Source: an uncultured Duncaniella sp. (GTDB lineage Bacteria; Bacteroidota; Bacteroidia; Bacteroidales; Muribaculaceae). Taken from it: 64,000 nt of DNA. The notes under the pieces were generated by a model. That model was given only the letters and a program-made list of their open reading frames with translations, had not been told where the DNA came from and made no database searches. This document shows, one piece after another, positions 25,100 through 33,297 of this stretch (its first letter is position 1; each line of letters opens with the position of its first letter). A program made the translations under genes and the position numbers. The stretch spans positions 372,001 to 436,000 of the forward strand of contig CATWQI010000001.1 of the NCBI GenBank assembly GCA_958352885.1, written 5' to 3'.

Positions 25100-25942
25100 T
25101 CATAATCCGGCATCAAACACACTTTCCATGTCACAAGCCACAGAGGAATGTGTATTAGGTCCTATGTGGCGCGAAGCCTTGGCGAGTACTTCCGGGACAG
25201 CATTTGCGACAGCTACCGCATCGTCAGCCACCGCCATCATGGAGAGGTCATTGAGATTGTCACCATAAACTGTCAATCTATCAGCCCCGACCATTTCCGC
25301 AAGGCGACGCACAGCTGACGATTTTGACACACCGGAGCCAAACACCTCTATAAAGGCAATGTCATGATTGAAGATGTCGCGATAACAAGACACCGACAGC
25401 CGCGCGTCATGACTCAGACAACCGGCAACGGATTCAATCACATCGCTTTCCCCCACCGCAAAAACAAGGATGGTGCCTGGAATCGGCACCATAAGTCCTT
25501 CAGGGGAGTCAAGTACAAATTTCTTCAGCCCGAGATACCTGCGCTCCTCATAGAAGCGGCTTTCATATCGGTTCATCTTTCCATTATGATATACCCTCAG
25601 AACGCCATCCTCTCCTAATACATATATAAAAGGATTAACTCCCGCCGCATGAAACACCTCCATCAGTTCCGGCAACGCCTCGGGACTATGCAGCACAGGT
25701 TCTATATAACGTTTCGCCTTTCTGTCCCACATAGCCGCTCCTGTCATCACAATGGCAGGTATATCAGTATAAGTATCGGCAAGCAACTCCTCAACTGTAG
25801 CCGGAGTACGGGCTGTGGCTACTGTGACAAGAGCGCCACGGCGAGAGAGCCGACTGATTATCTCGGCGCTTCGGGCACTGACTTTTCCGTCCCGGTCAAG
25901 CAAAGTGCCATCCATATCGGTCACAAACAATCTTTTCTCCAA
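25100..25942 (-). CDS. HAD-superfamily (Cof-type) phosphatase
   Basis: The 280-residue cytoplasmic protein has the HAD motifs: motif I DMDGTLLD near residue 8, a motif II region (VTVATART), and motif IV GDNLNDLSM near residue 226. The large C2 cap (about 85-190) marks it as Cof-type. Such enzymes dephosphorylate sugar phosphates, flavin or pyridoxal phosphates; specificity cannot be predicted. It is a single gene between the tRNA region and the pyrE spacer. Confidence 0.87.
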   Translation of the reverse strand: MEKRLFVTDMDGTLLDRDGKVSARSAEIISRLSRRGALVTVATARTPATVEELLADTYTDIPAIVMTGAAMWDRKAKRYIEPVLHSPEALPELMEVFHAAGVNPFIYVLGEDGVLRVYHNGKMNRYESRFYEERRYLGLKKFVLDSPEGLMVPIPGTILVFAVGESDVIESVAGCLSHDARLSVSCYRDIFNHDIAFIEVFGSGVSKSSAVRRLAEMVGADRLTVYGDNLNDLSMMAVADDAVAVANAVPEVLAKASRHIGPNTHSSVACDMESVFDAGL

Positions 25943-26164
25943 TCTGAACTATTATTTTTTATTTAACTAATCATTCTCTCAAAGCATCCACAAAGGTTAC
26001 CGGATACAAATGTACAACAATTTGCCATCAAAATGGGTCAAACTATGACACTTCAAGTCATATTCTGTCCAGATTAGGGCAAAAAATCAGCTTATTCATC
26101 TATTTATCTTGTAAAAGTATGTTAAATAGCATGTTTTCATGATGCGTATTCGAAATATAATGCG

Positions 26165-26172
26165 TACATTTG
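26165..26172 (+). promoter_or_regulatory. -7 promoter box for candidate sRNA
   Basis: TACATTTG (TAnnTTTG) lies about 55 bp upstream of a strong terminator, with no open frame between. Confidence 0.55.
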
Positions 26173-26178
26173 CATGTG

Positions 26179-26250
26179 TGTTTTTCATAGTATTAGATTA
26201 AGATAAAGGTTTAAAAAGGAAAAGAGTTGTCGCGAGACAACTCTTTTTTT
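26179..26250 (+). ncRNA. Candidate small RNA, about 70 nt, promoter to terminator
   Basis: A TACATTTG box at 26165 would start transcription near 26179. A perfect terminator hairpin (AAAGAGTTGTC, GCGA, GACAACTCTTT, 26221-26246) with a T-run ends it at 26250. The intervening AT-rich sequence has no start codon with a ribosome site. The layout resembles promoter-to-terminator short RNAs described in the order, such as the Bacteroidales-1 motif, but this is by layout only. It could instead be a leader attenuator, although pyrE has its own promoter downstream. Confidence 0.45.
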
Positions 26251-26303
26251 ATTATGTTCATAATTTTTTGATTCAAAAAGTTGCATTTGGAAAGTATATA
26301 CGC

Positions 26304-26311
26304 TAATTTTG
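26304..26311 (+). promoter_or_regulatory. -7 promoter box for pyrE
   Basis: TAATTTTG matches TAnnTTTG, with a TTG about 20 bp upstream. The predicted 5' leader is only about 20 nt. Confidence 0.6.
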
Positions 26312-26338
26312 CGGTTTGAAAATAATCATTATTTGAAT

Positions 26339-26992
26339 ATGAAACATCTTGACCTTATCCTCGCAGAAAAACTCCTGAAAATAAGTGCTATAAAGCTTCA
26401 GCCGGATAATCCCTTCACCTGGGCGTCAGGCTGGAATTCCCCCATCTACACTGACAATCGCAAAACTCTATCATATCCCGAAGTCCGCAACTTCATCAAA
26501 GTAGAACTCAGCCGTATAATCCTTGAAAACTTCGGCGAAGTCGATGCCATAGCAGGCGTTGCCACTGGAGCAATCGCCCAGGGCGCGCTTGTATCTGACA
26601 CGCTCGGTCTTCCCTACGTGTACGTCCGCTCTACTCCCAAGGACCACGGTCTGGAAAACCTCATCGAAGGTGATCTCCGCCCCGGTCAGAAAGTAGTGGT
26701 AATCGAAGATCTCGTTTCAACAGGCGGCAGTAGCCTCAAGGCCGTTGAAGCAATCCGCAACGCCGGATGTGAGGTAATCGGCATGGTGGCAATATTCAGC
26801 TATGAATTCCCAGTGGCTACCAAGCGTTTCAAGGATGCCAACGTACATCTAATCACCTTGTCCAACTACTCCGCACTCATCAATGCGGCACTTGAGACCG
26901 GATTTATCCGTGAAAGCGATGTCGCCACTTTAAAAGAGTGGAGGAAGGACCCTTCTATGTGGATTCCCGCAGCTTCAACAACAGAAGAATAA
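26339..26992 (+). CDS. pyrE: Orotate phosphoribosyltransferase
   Basis: Starting at the ATG at 26339 (MKHLDLILAEK), the protein is 217 residues, normal for PyrE. An in-frame TTG at 26309 falls inside the promoter and was rejected. The PRPP-binding motif reads VVVIEDLVSTGGS (about residues 120-132), and the orotate-contact region FTWASGWNSPIYTDNR lies near the N-terminus. It converts orotate and PRPP to orotidine 5'-phosphate in pyrimidine synthesis. It is followed after 86 bp by a SRPBCC gene, with a strong hairpin between. Confidence 0.95.
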   Translation: MKHLDLILAEKLLKISAIKLQPDNPFTWASGWNSPIYTDNRKTLSYPEVRNFIKVELSRIILENFGEVDAIAGVATGAIAQGALVSDTLGLPYVYVRSTPKDHGLENLIEGDLRPGQKVVVIEDLVSTGGSSLKAVEAIRNAGCEVIGMVAIFSYEFPVATKRFKDANVHLITLSNYSALINAALETGFIRESDVATLKEWRKDPSMWIPAASTTEE

Positions 26993-27011
26993 TACAATTA
27001 AACAATAAACT

Positions 27012-27054
27012 CAGAGCCACCAAGCCGAGCATAAACAGCCCCTTGGTGGCTCTG
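27012..27054 (+). other. Hairpin between pyrE and SRPBCC gene
   Basis: A 13-bp perfect stem CAGAGCCACCAAG/CTTGGTGGCTCTG with a 17-nt loop. No T-tract follows, so it may stabilise the pyrE mRNA or reduce read-through rather than terminate fully. Confidence 0.5.
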
Positions 27055-27078
27055 CTATAACCCCCACCATAAATAATC

Positions 27079-27498
27079 ATGTCAACATATTCAGGAAAAT
27101 CAGTCACACTCCCCCGCCCTGTCGAGGAGATATACGCAAAAGTATCGGATCTCTCGCAGTATCGTCCACTAATCGACCAACTGCCCGAAGAACAGCGGGC
27201 TAAGATGCAAGGAGTAGAGTTTGACGGCAAATGCGTAAAAATGAACGCTCCTTCAATCGGTCAGCTCGTATTCCGAATCACCGAACGCACAGCCCCTACA
27301 CATGTAGGATTCTCAGCCGAGGGGTCGCCTGTACCACTGAAACTCAGTCTCGACCTTGCAGGGACCGATGCCGGTTCCACCACCCTCACTCCTAAGATAG
27401 ACATTGACATACCTGCCATGCTCCGTCCGTTCATAGGTGGAAAAATACAGGAGGCAGCCGACAAATTCGGCGAAGTATTCACTTCACTTTTCCATTGA
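27079..27498 (+). CDS. SRPBCC (START-like) family protein
   Basis: The 139-residue cytoplasmic protein has the small SRPBCC layout: an N-terminal VTLPRPVEEIYAKVSDLSQY segment (beta strand then helix), a seven-stranded grip, and a long amphipathic C-terminal helix (FIGGKIQEAADKFGEVFTSL). The family binds hydrophobic ligands in a deep pocket; the ligand here is unknown. It lies downstream of pyrE, and the next gene starts 8 bp after its stop, so a small operon is likely. No catalytic residues are recognisable. Confidence 0.75.
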   Translation: MSTYSGKSVTLPRPVEEIYAKVSDLSQYRPLIDQLPEEQRAKMQGVEFDGKCVKMNAPSIGQLVFRITERTAPTHVGFSAEGSPVPLKLSLDLAGTDAGSTTLTPKIDIDIPAMLRPFIGGKIQEAADKFGEVFTSLFH

Positions 27499-27505
27499 AA
27501 GTGTA

Positions 27506-28009
27506 ATGCAGCGCCACATTATCTCGGCTATTGTCACCGTTGCCATACTGCTACTCCCCTGCTGCCACTCCGTGGATGACCATCGAATCCCCTATGCAGA
27601 AGTACATCTGACATTCCGGACCGTTGGTGACTGGAATGTATACGGAGTGAAAGGTGCGGCGGCAGATTTCCGCAAGTATATATTATCACAACGGGAACAT
27701 ATTCCGTCCGATTTCCCGTACACGGCGCTTGACCGCACAGGCTACGGCGGAATACTTCTGGTCACAGATGTGCTTGGCGATGTGCTTGCCTATGATCTGG
27801 CTTGTCCGTACGAGGCTCGACCCACTGTCAGGGTTGATGTACCTGAAGGCGAACTTTATGCAGAGTGCCCCTTCTGTGGCAGTACATATGATATCTTCAC
27901 CAACTATGGCAAACCACGGTCGGGACCGGCAGCCGACAAAGGTTACAGCCTCACACGCTATTCGGTTGTTTCCGGAGGAGCCACAGAGTATAGGATCGTG
28001 ACAAGATAA
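27506..28009 (+). CDS. Rieske-like lipoprotein with substituted ligand residues
   Basis: The start at 27506 (MQRHIISAIVT) gives a 167-residue lipoprotein with lipobox LLPC near residue 15. An earlier in-frame start inside the SRPBCC gene was rejected. The C-terminal half has the Rieske fold signature: a first loop with CPYE, then CPFCGSTYDIFTNYGKPRSGP. A true Rieske cluster uses CxH and CxxH. Here both His positions are changed (Tyr and Cys), leaving three Cys. It may hold a different metal, form a disulfide, or be structural. The protein is exported and anchored to a membrane. It lies 7 bp after the SRPBCC gene and 13 bp before the antiporter gene. Confidence 0.7.
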   Translation: MQRHIISAIVTVAILLLPCCHSVDDHRIPYAEVHLTFRTVGDWNVYGVKGAAADFRKYILSQREHIPSDFPYTALDRTGYGGILLVTDVLGDVLAYDLACPYEARPTVRVDVPEGELYAECPFCGSTYDIFTNYGKPRSGPAADKGYSLTRYSVVSGGATEYRIVTR

Positions 28010-28022
28010 TACTACATCAACA

Positions 28023-29510
28023 ATGAATTATATCACATCTGAGAACATTCTTCTTATCGGCTCGACGCTGCTCATAGCAGGTGTCCTCCTTGGCAAAACA
28101 AGCTATCGCATCGGACTCCCGTTGCTGCTCATATTCCTTCTCGTCGGCATGGCATTCGGCACTGACGGGCTTGGAGTGCAGTTCAGCGACATGCACACAG
28201 CCCAATTCATAGGCATGATAGCACTCTGCGTCATTCTGTTCTCAGGTGGTTTCGATACAAAAATCTCATCTATCCGACCGGTAGTGATCCCCGGACTTGT
28301 GCTTTCCTCATTCGGTGTATTGCTGACAGCATTGCTTACCGGACTCTTCGTATGGTGGCTCTCGGGAATGGACTGGACCAATATACATTTCGCATTCCTT
28401 CCGTCGTTACTGCTTGCAGCCACAATGTCATCCACAGACTCGGCATCAGTGTTCGGCATACTTGGCACACAACGTGTGAATCTCAAGCAAAATCTCCGTC
28501 CTATGCTTGAACTTGAAAGCGGCTCAAACGATCCGATGGCGTATATGCTGACAATCATCCTGATTGAGACCATAACTCTCGGAGGAAATCTCTCGCCACT
28601 GACCATAGCATGGCAACTGGTGCTCCAGTTCGGTATAGGCGCAGCAGCCGGATGGAGTATGGGTTACGGCACCATGTGGCTGATAAAATGCTATCGGAAG
28701 ATAGGTTCACACGGGAAAGCTGAAATAAAAGAGGATGCCGACCAGGCATCATCCATGATTTCAATCCTTACCCTCGCATCTGTTTTCTTTACATTTGCCA
28801 TCGCCACAGCCTTACAGGGCAACGGTTATCTTGCCGTGTACCTCTGCGGTATATACCTCGGTAATAAACGTATACCTTGCAAACGAGGCATTGGCAAATT
28901 CATGGGCGGCATGTCATGGCTATCACAGATAGTGGTATTCCTTATGCTCGGATTGCTTGTCAATCCTCATGAGATGCTCGCTGTGGCGCCTGTGTCACTT
29001 CTCATCGGAGTGTTTATGATTCTTGTCGGACGTCCGGCTGCCGTGTTCGCTTGCCTCGCACCGATGCGCAGCATTACCATGCGTGCAAAAAGTTTCGTAT
29101 CGTGGGTTGGTCTGCGCGGTGCAGTTCCAATCATATTTGCCACATATCCGGTGGTGGCTGACATCGAAGGAGCATCGCAGATATTCAATATAGTGTTCTT
29201 TGTTACCTTACTCTCCCTTATCGTACAAGGCACTACTGTAATCGCGAGTGCGAACAAGCTCAGACTTATTTCTGATTGTCCTGATGACACCGACGATTTC
29301 GGAGTAGAACTACCTGATGACATATCCACATCACTTGAAACCCTAAGACTAACTGCCTCGCAGCTTGAAAACGGCAACACCCTACGGGATATGAATCTGC
29401 CACAAGGATCTCTGGTAATGATGATTCGCCGAGGTAACAAATACCTTGTTCCTAACGGCAGTCTACAACTTCAGAAAGAAGATGTGTTACTGATTATAAA
29501 GGAGAACTAA
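28023..29510 (+). CDS. K+/H+ antiporter, CPA1/NhaP2 (CvrA) type
   Basis: The 495-residue protein has about twelve transmembrane segments in residues 1-395, with LELESGSNDPMAYML (the CPA ion-site Asp motif) near residue 165. A soluble C-terminal tail (about 410-495) resembles a TrkA-C/RCK-C regulatory domain. The family exchanges K+ or Na+ for protons and protects against osmotic or pH stress. The stop is immediately followed by the ATG of the LytTR gene, with no gap, which suggests coupled translation. Confidence 0.88.
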   Translation: MNYITSENILLIGSTLLIAGVLLGKTSYRIGLPLLLIFLLVGMAFGTDGLGVQFSDMHTAQFIGMIALCVILFSGGFDTKISSIRPVVIPGLVLSSFGVLLTALLTGLFVWWLSGMDWTNIHFAFLPSLLLAATMSSTDSASVFGILGTQRVNLKQNLRPMLELESGSNDPMAYMLTIILIETITLGGNLSPLTIAWQLVLQFGIGAAAGWSMGYGTMWLIKCYRKIGSHGKAEIKEDADQASSMISILTLASVFFTFAIATALQGNGYLAVYLCGIYLGNKRIPCKRGIGKFMGGMSWLSQIVVFLMLGLLVNPHEMLAVAPVSLLIGVFMILVGRPAAVFACLAPMRSITMRAKSFVSWVGLRGAVPIIFATYPVVADIEGASQIFNIVFFVTLLSLIVQGTTVIASANKLRLISDCPDDTDDFGVELPDDISTSLETLRLTASQLENGNTLRDMNLPQGSLVMMIRRGNKYLVPNGSLQLQKEDVLLIIKEN

Positions 29511-29864
29511 ATGGAATGGCTAAAGATATCCACGAGCACCGAACTCGTACGTGTAGCGACTGAAGAGATTGTCTATGTGCGTGCCGACGGCAATTACTCC
29601 GACCTTGTGCTTGCCAACGGCACTACCCATAAAATGACGTTCCAGCTCCATTACTTCGAGGAGTATTTCAGCCGCCTCCATGACAATACGTTCATACGTG
29701 TCGGCAGAAGCCTGATAGTGAACCGGCGGCATATCCGCATGATTAACATTCCTGAAAAATTGCTACGGTTCGGCGGTCATACCATTTCGCCTGACATAGC
29801 GCCACTGCGCCTGGGCAGAGACTCTTTAAAAGAACTTAAAAACGCCATGGTCAACTATGAATAA
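29511..29864 (+). CDS. Stand-alone LytTR DNA-binding protein
   Basis: The 117-residue protein is almost entirely a LytTR domain (VYVRADGNYSDLVLANG, FIRVGRSLIVNRRHI). It has no receiver domain or membrane segment. LytTR domains bind direct repeats in promoters, and most occur fused to response-regulator receivers. The gene starts directly after the antiporter stop and overlaps the next gene by 8 bp. It may be constitutively active or depend on a partner, and the next gene's membrane protein is the obvious candidate. Confidence 0.83.
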   Translation: MEWLKISTSTELVRVATEEIVYVRADGNYSDLVLANGTTHKMTFQLHYFEEYFSRLHDNTFIRVGRSLIVNRRHIRMINIPEKLLRFGGHTISPDIAPLRLGRDSLKELKNAMVNYE

Positions 29865-30843
29865 GGACATTAAACCGATTGATATATCAGACGACGACCT
29901 GACACGAGAGGACAATCGTAAAGCGGAAGTACCGGTAATCGTAATAGAACGAGACTGCAACGAGGCAAGCCGTACAGGCACAACCGGAACTCCGGGAAAG
30001 AAACGCTTCGGCTTCTGGCGTGTGACCGGTCTGACGCTCGCCATATTGTTCATCATTCTTTTCGCCTATTATGTTTTTTTCATATTCCGTTACATGTCCC
30101 TGCGCAATGAAATGCCTGTCTCAGTAACAGATTCAGAGAATATTGCCAAGCTCGCCTCCCCGTTCACACCAACCACAACAGGGGTGGAAGCCATATCGGA
30201 CAGCGTGTTAGGAGTAGCTTTCGACATGTACCCCCTCTCAGGTCTTGCCGCATCACTTGAGAACGTTCTCCCTGACACGACCGACTCATCACTGATACTC
30301 TTCTGCCGTAGTGTGGACTACCGTTCGGATAATACCGTCATAGGTCCTATGGTAGTTGACGGAAATATCACAGAGGACAAAGAATTCTTTTTGAAAACCC
30401 GGGCTGCCTATCTCGCAATCTCCCCCGAAGGCAAACCGGTGTTAGGCGTTTCATATAATAATCGTGTAATGGAGCACACAGCTGACGTCGGCGGCTCTTT
30501 TTTCCGCCAGTTCCTACTGTTGAGCGACGCTACGTTGCCGGTGATTTTCCCTCTCAGGGGCAAGGTTGAGCGTGCTGCCATAGGCAGAATGAATGACGAC
30601 AGTCTATATTATATACTTACCCGTCATAAAGAGACTATGTATGATTTTGCAGACGCGCTACGTGAATACGGGTTCATGGACGCAATGTATATCACAGGGG
30701 GGAACGCTTATTCATTCTACCGTGACACCAACGGGACAGCACACCTCGATTCCGCACTCAACGAAAAATATCTTAAGTATAACGGCAAAAGCCTCAATGC
30801 GCCACTACTCGTATTCCGTTCAGTGAAAACAGGCTCTGACTGA
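29857..30843 (+). CDS. Membrane-anchored phosphodiester-glycosidase (NAGPA)-like protein
   Basis: The 328-residue protein has a charged cytoplasmic N-terminus (about 1-50), one transmembrane helix (about 52-76) and an exported domain (about 80-328). In that domain, ERAAIGRMNDDSLYYILTRH followed by YDFADALREYGFMDAMYITGG resembles the NAGPA/DUF2233 core, whose usual end is LDGG. The match is moderate. If right, it would cleave or bind a phosphodiester-linked sugar on envelope material. It overlaps the LytTR gene by 8 bp, so the two are probably produced together. A terminator hairpin follows at 30875-30905. Confidence 0.55.
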   Translation: MNKDIKPIDISDDDLTREDNRKAEVPVIVIERDCNEASRTGTTGTPGKKRFGFWRVTGLTLAILFIILFAYYVFFIFRYMSLRNEMPVSVTDSENIAKLASPFTPTTTGVEAISDSVLGVAFDMYPLSGLAASLENVLPDTTDSSLILFCRSVDYRSDNTVIGPMVVDGNITEDKEFFLKTRAAYLAISPEGKPVLGVSYNNRVMEHTADVGGSFFRQFLLLSDATLPVIFPLRGKVERAAIGRMNDDSLYYILTRHKETMYDFADALREYGFMDAMYITGGNAYSFYRDTNGTAHLDSALNEKYLKYNGKSLNAPLLVFRSVKTGSD

Positions 30844-30874
30844 CGGATTCATACATCAATCCGTACCATTCATA

Positions 30875-30905
30875 CAAGCCCCGGCAATTTTCTTGCCGGG
30901 GCTTG
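30875..30905 (+). terminator. Terminator-like hairpin after NAGPA-like gene
   Basis: CAAGCCCCGGCAA pairs with TTGCCGGGGCTTG (13 bp, loop TTTTC). The downstream T content is modest (CCGGTTTATAT). Confidence 0.75.
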
Positions 30906-30915
30906 CCGGTTTATA

Positions 30916-30923
30916 TAACTTTG
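30916..30923 (+). promoter_or_regulatory. -7 promoter box for creD
   Basis: TAACTTTG lies 43 bp before the creD start and just after the preceding terminator. Confidence 0.6.
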
Positions 30924-30966
30924 CCATATCAGAATCAACAATACATCACAAAAATCTCACATTCGT

Positions 30967-32166
30967 ATGGAAAATCATCAACTTCCTCCGCCTGTACCAG
31001 TTATTACCCCTCACTTGTCGTATGGCACAAAAATCATCAACATCGCCCTTATATGCATCGTGCTGATGTGCGGCGCATTCGCTATCTGGGCTCTTTCCGA
31101 CGAGCGCGAACAGTCGGCAGTCAATGTCGGCTACAGCATAGCTGCCTCATGGGGCGGCAAAGCTATGATAACGGGACCTTTTATCATATCCAATCCTGAC
31201 ACACTCGGCACAGTCACACCGCAAATCTTTGATCTGGATGCCAACATCAAGACTCAGACACTTCATCGTGACATATACGACCTGGAGGTGTATGATGCCA
31301 CACTAAGAATGACAGCCTCTTTCGACCGCAAAACCATCAAAGAGCAGTTGGGCGACTCCGTGACCATAAAAGTCTCAATCGGGAGCGGAAGAATAACCGG
31401 ACTGCATCCTGTCATGATTGGAGGTAAAGAGGTGAAATGGAAACGCATCCCCAACGGACTCGTCACCACTGTCAACATCACGGATATGCCGGAGAGCATT
31501 GAATTTGCCACAGTGCTTGACCTGCGCGGCTCCGAAAGCCTGACGGTAAAACAGATAGGCGACCAATCGACAATATTATTCGACGGAGATGCTGCCAATC
31601 CTTCATTTTCGGAAAGTTGCTCACCTACCGTACGTAACGTGCGCATGGATACATTCTCTGCCCGCTGGGACAGATTATCCGGAGATGAACATTGCTATGA
31701 CGAAGCAACCGATTACGTAGGAGCCACTTTCCTTTCCGGAGTAGACCGCTATCAGAAGGTAAATAGGGCTATAAAATATGCGTTCATCATCATAATCCTC
31801 ACTTTTGCCTGCGCTCTGTTCATTGAGATTATATGCAAAAAACAGATACCGCTGCTCAACTATTTCCTCATAGGGACAGCGCTTGTGCTCTTCTATTCCC
31901 TCCTGCTCGCATTATGCGAACATATCGGGTTCGGATGGGCGTATCTTGTGGCTGCAACCATGACTATTGTGCTGATTACATGCTACCTGTGGCGTATGCT
32001 TGACTCCGTCAGAGCAAGCCTTACCATGTTTGCGACACTATCTGTCATATATGCGTCATGCTATGTGATGCTGTGCGCATCGGACTTCGCATTGCTCTTA
32101 GGCTCCGGACTTCTGTTCGTAGCGCTCGCCGCCATGATGTACGGCTCACTGAAAATCAAACAATAA
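30967..32166 (+). CDS. creD: CreD-like inner-membrane protein
   Basis: The 399-residue protein has one N-terminal transmembrane helix (about 24-42), a large periplasmic domain (about 45-255), and a C-terminal bundle of about five helices. The CreD signature blocks GVDRYQKVNRAIKYA, PLLNYFLIGTALVLFYSLLLALCEHIGF and the following AYLVAA segment are present. CreD is an envelope-stress protein of unclear biochemistry, linked in enterobacteria to the CreBC two-component system and beta-lactam response. No creBC partner is nearby. A 10-bp complementary pair (32190-32199 and 32223-32232) spans its end and the convergent gene's end. Confidence 0.85.
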   Translation: MENHQLPPPVPVITPHLSYGTKIINIALICIVLMCGAFAIWALSDEREQSAVNVGYSIAASWGGKAMITGPFIISNPDTLGTVTPQIFDLDANIKTQTLHRDIYDLEVYDATLRMTASFDRKTIKEQLGDSVTIKVSIGSGRITGLHPVMIGGKEVKWKRIPNGLVTTVNITDMPESIEFATVLDLRGSESLTVKQIGDQSTILFDGDAANPSFSESCSPTVRNVRMDTFSARWDRLSGDEHCYDEATDYVGATFLSGVDRYQKVNRAIKYAFIIIILTFACALFIEIICKKQIPLLNYFLIGTALVLFYSLLLALCEHIGFGWAYLVAATMTIVLITCYLWRMLDSVRASLTMFATLSVIYASCYVMLCASDFALLLGSGLLFVALAAMMYGSLKIKQ

Positions 32167-32210
32167 TATCGTGTGAAGACACACAGTCCCAAAGGTGCCG
32201 GAGTAGGACA

Positions 32211-32654
32211 TTAGTCTATTTTGGCACCTTTGAATTGTCCCAACAAGTTGAATTTCAGCTCCACTCCGTCAGACAATCCTATCTCATAACCGGAAGCCTT
32301 CTTGACCACTTTGACTATTTTTGCGCCGTTACCGTTATTCTGAACATAAGTTCTTATCGGTCTTACAATCAGTTTGGACGGCACTTCCCGCGACTTGCAA
32401 TCCACTGAGGTCCATTTGCCGGAATTGCTAAACTCGATTTTTGTTCCATTGACAAGCTTGACATCATAATCGGTCTTTTTAAGCAGATGCTTGTCCACCT
32501 TTATCATCCCGACCTTTTGTTTCGGGAAATACTCATCGAGCATATTGCGTGCCTCCTCGGGGAGAGCATCCCTATTGATGGTATACTTATCAAAAGCATG
32601 TGCCGCACCTATCGCCAGCACACATATAACCAATGCCATTATTATTTTCTTCAT
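32211..32654 (-). CDS. PepSY-like (DUF2874) periplasmic protein
   Basis: The 147-residue protein has a signal peptide ending AHA (about residue 20). Two tandem PepSY-like beta-lactamase-inhibitor folds follow, each with an LPEEARNMLDEYFP or VPSKLIVRPIRTYV helix and a VKLVNGTKIEFSNSGKW or GLSDGVELKFNLLGQF strand pair. This small family is abundant in Bacteroidales and exported; its role is unknown, with inhibitor or chaperone functions suggested from the fold. It is monocistronic and convergent with creD. Confidence 0.8.
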   Translation of the reverse strand: MKKIIMALVICVLAIGAAHAFDKYTINRDALPEEARNMLDEYFPKQKVGMIKVDKHLLKKTDYDVKLVNGTKIEFSNSGKWTSVDCKSREVPSKLIVRPIRTYVQNNGNGAKIVKVVKKASGYEIGLSDGVELKFNLLGQFKGAKID

Positions 32655-32739
32655 AATTCCATAGTTTTATTTGGGCCGTATATCAGATATAACAATTATC
32701 TTTTTCATTTTATCGCACCTAATTGGCAAAAGATGCCCT

Positions 32740-32767
32740 TAACTTTGCAAGTAAATTAGTAAATTTG
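32740..32767 (+). promoter_or_regulatory. Two tandem -7 boxes upstream of cobU
   Basis: TAACTTTG (32740-32747) and TAAATTTG (32760-32767) both match TAnnTTTG. The second lies only 15 bp before the start, so the first is the better promoter. No cobalamin riboswitch is visible here. Confidence 0.5.
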
Positions 32768-32782
32768 CACAGAGAATCAATT

Positions 32783-33295
32783 ATGAAACGAAAAGTAATT
32801 CTGATTACAGGAGGACAGCGTTGCGGTAAAAGCGAATATGCCGAACGTCTTGCCTTACAACTATCTGACAATCCGGTATACGTTGCCACCGCACACGCCT
32901 ATGACGACGAATTCCGTGAACGTATCAGACGGCACAAATTGCGGCGCGGAGCACAATGGAGCAATATCGAGGAGGAACTGAAGTTATCAGCCATCAATGT
33001 GTCGGGAAAGGTAGTTCTGATTGATTGCGTGACCCTATGGGCAACAAATTTCTTTTTTGCAAACAATCAGGATACCGACTTGGCTCTTGACGCTCTGAAA
33101 ACCGAATTTGACAGATTTATTGACAATGAAGCCCAATTCATATTTGTAACCAACGAAATCGGGCTCGGAGGCGTAAGCGAGAATGCCATGAGCCGCCATT
33201 TCACCGACCTCCTCGGACATATAAACCAGCATATCGCCTCCAAAGCCGACGAAGTGACACTAATAATATCAGGAATACCATTGAAAATAAAATAA
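32783..33295 (+). CDS. cobU: Adenosylcobinamide kinase / adenosylcobinamide-phosphate guanylyltransferase
   Basis: The ATG at 32783 gives a 170-residue protein; the upstream in-frame start overlaps the promoter boxes. The Walker A motif is GGQRCGKS (about residues 9-16). The guanylylated His lies in RIRRHKLRR. CobU phosphorylates adenosylcobinamide and then transfers GMP to give adenosyl-GDP-cobinamide, the acceptor for CobS. It leads the cobU-cobT-cobS-cobC operon; cobT follows after 2 bp. Confidence 0.95.
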   Translation: MKRKVILITGGQRCGKSEYAERLALQLSDNPVYVATAHAYDDEFRERIRRHKLRRGAQWSNIEEELKLSAINVSGKVVLIDCVTLWATNFFFANNQDTDLALDALKTEFDRFIDNEAQFIFVTNEIGLGGVSENAMSRHFTDLLGHINQHIASKADEVTLIISGIPLKIK

Positions 33296-33297
33296 TC

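Larger units (their letters stand above)
25943..26338. promoter_or_regulatory. AT-rich spacer before pyrE
   Basis: A 396-bp gap between the HAD gene and pyrE. It contains a complete small transcription unit (promoter 26165, hairpin terminator ending 26250) and then the pyrE promoter. Nothing else is recognised, and no coding frame is visible. Confidence 0.6.

Noticed and set aside
32655..32782. Cobalamin riboswitch upstream of cobU
   Set aside because: The gap is only 128 bp and shows no B12 box or aptamer core.
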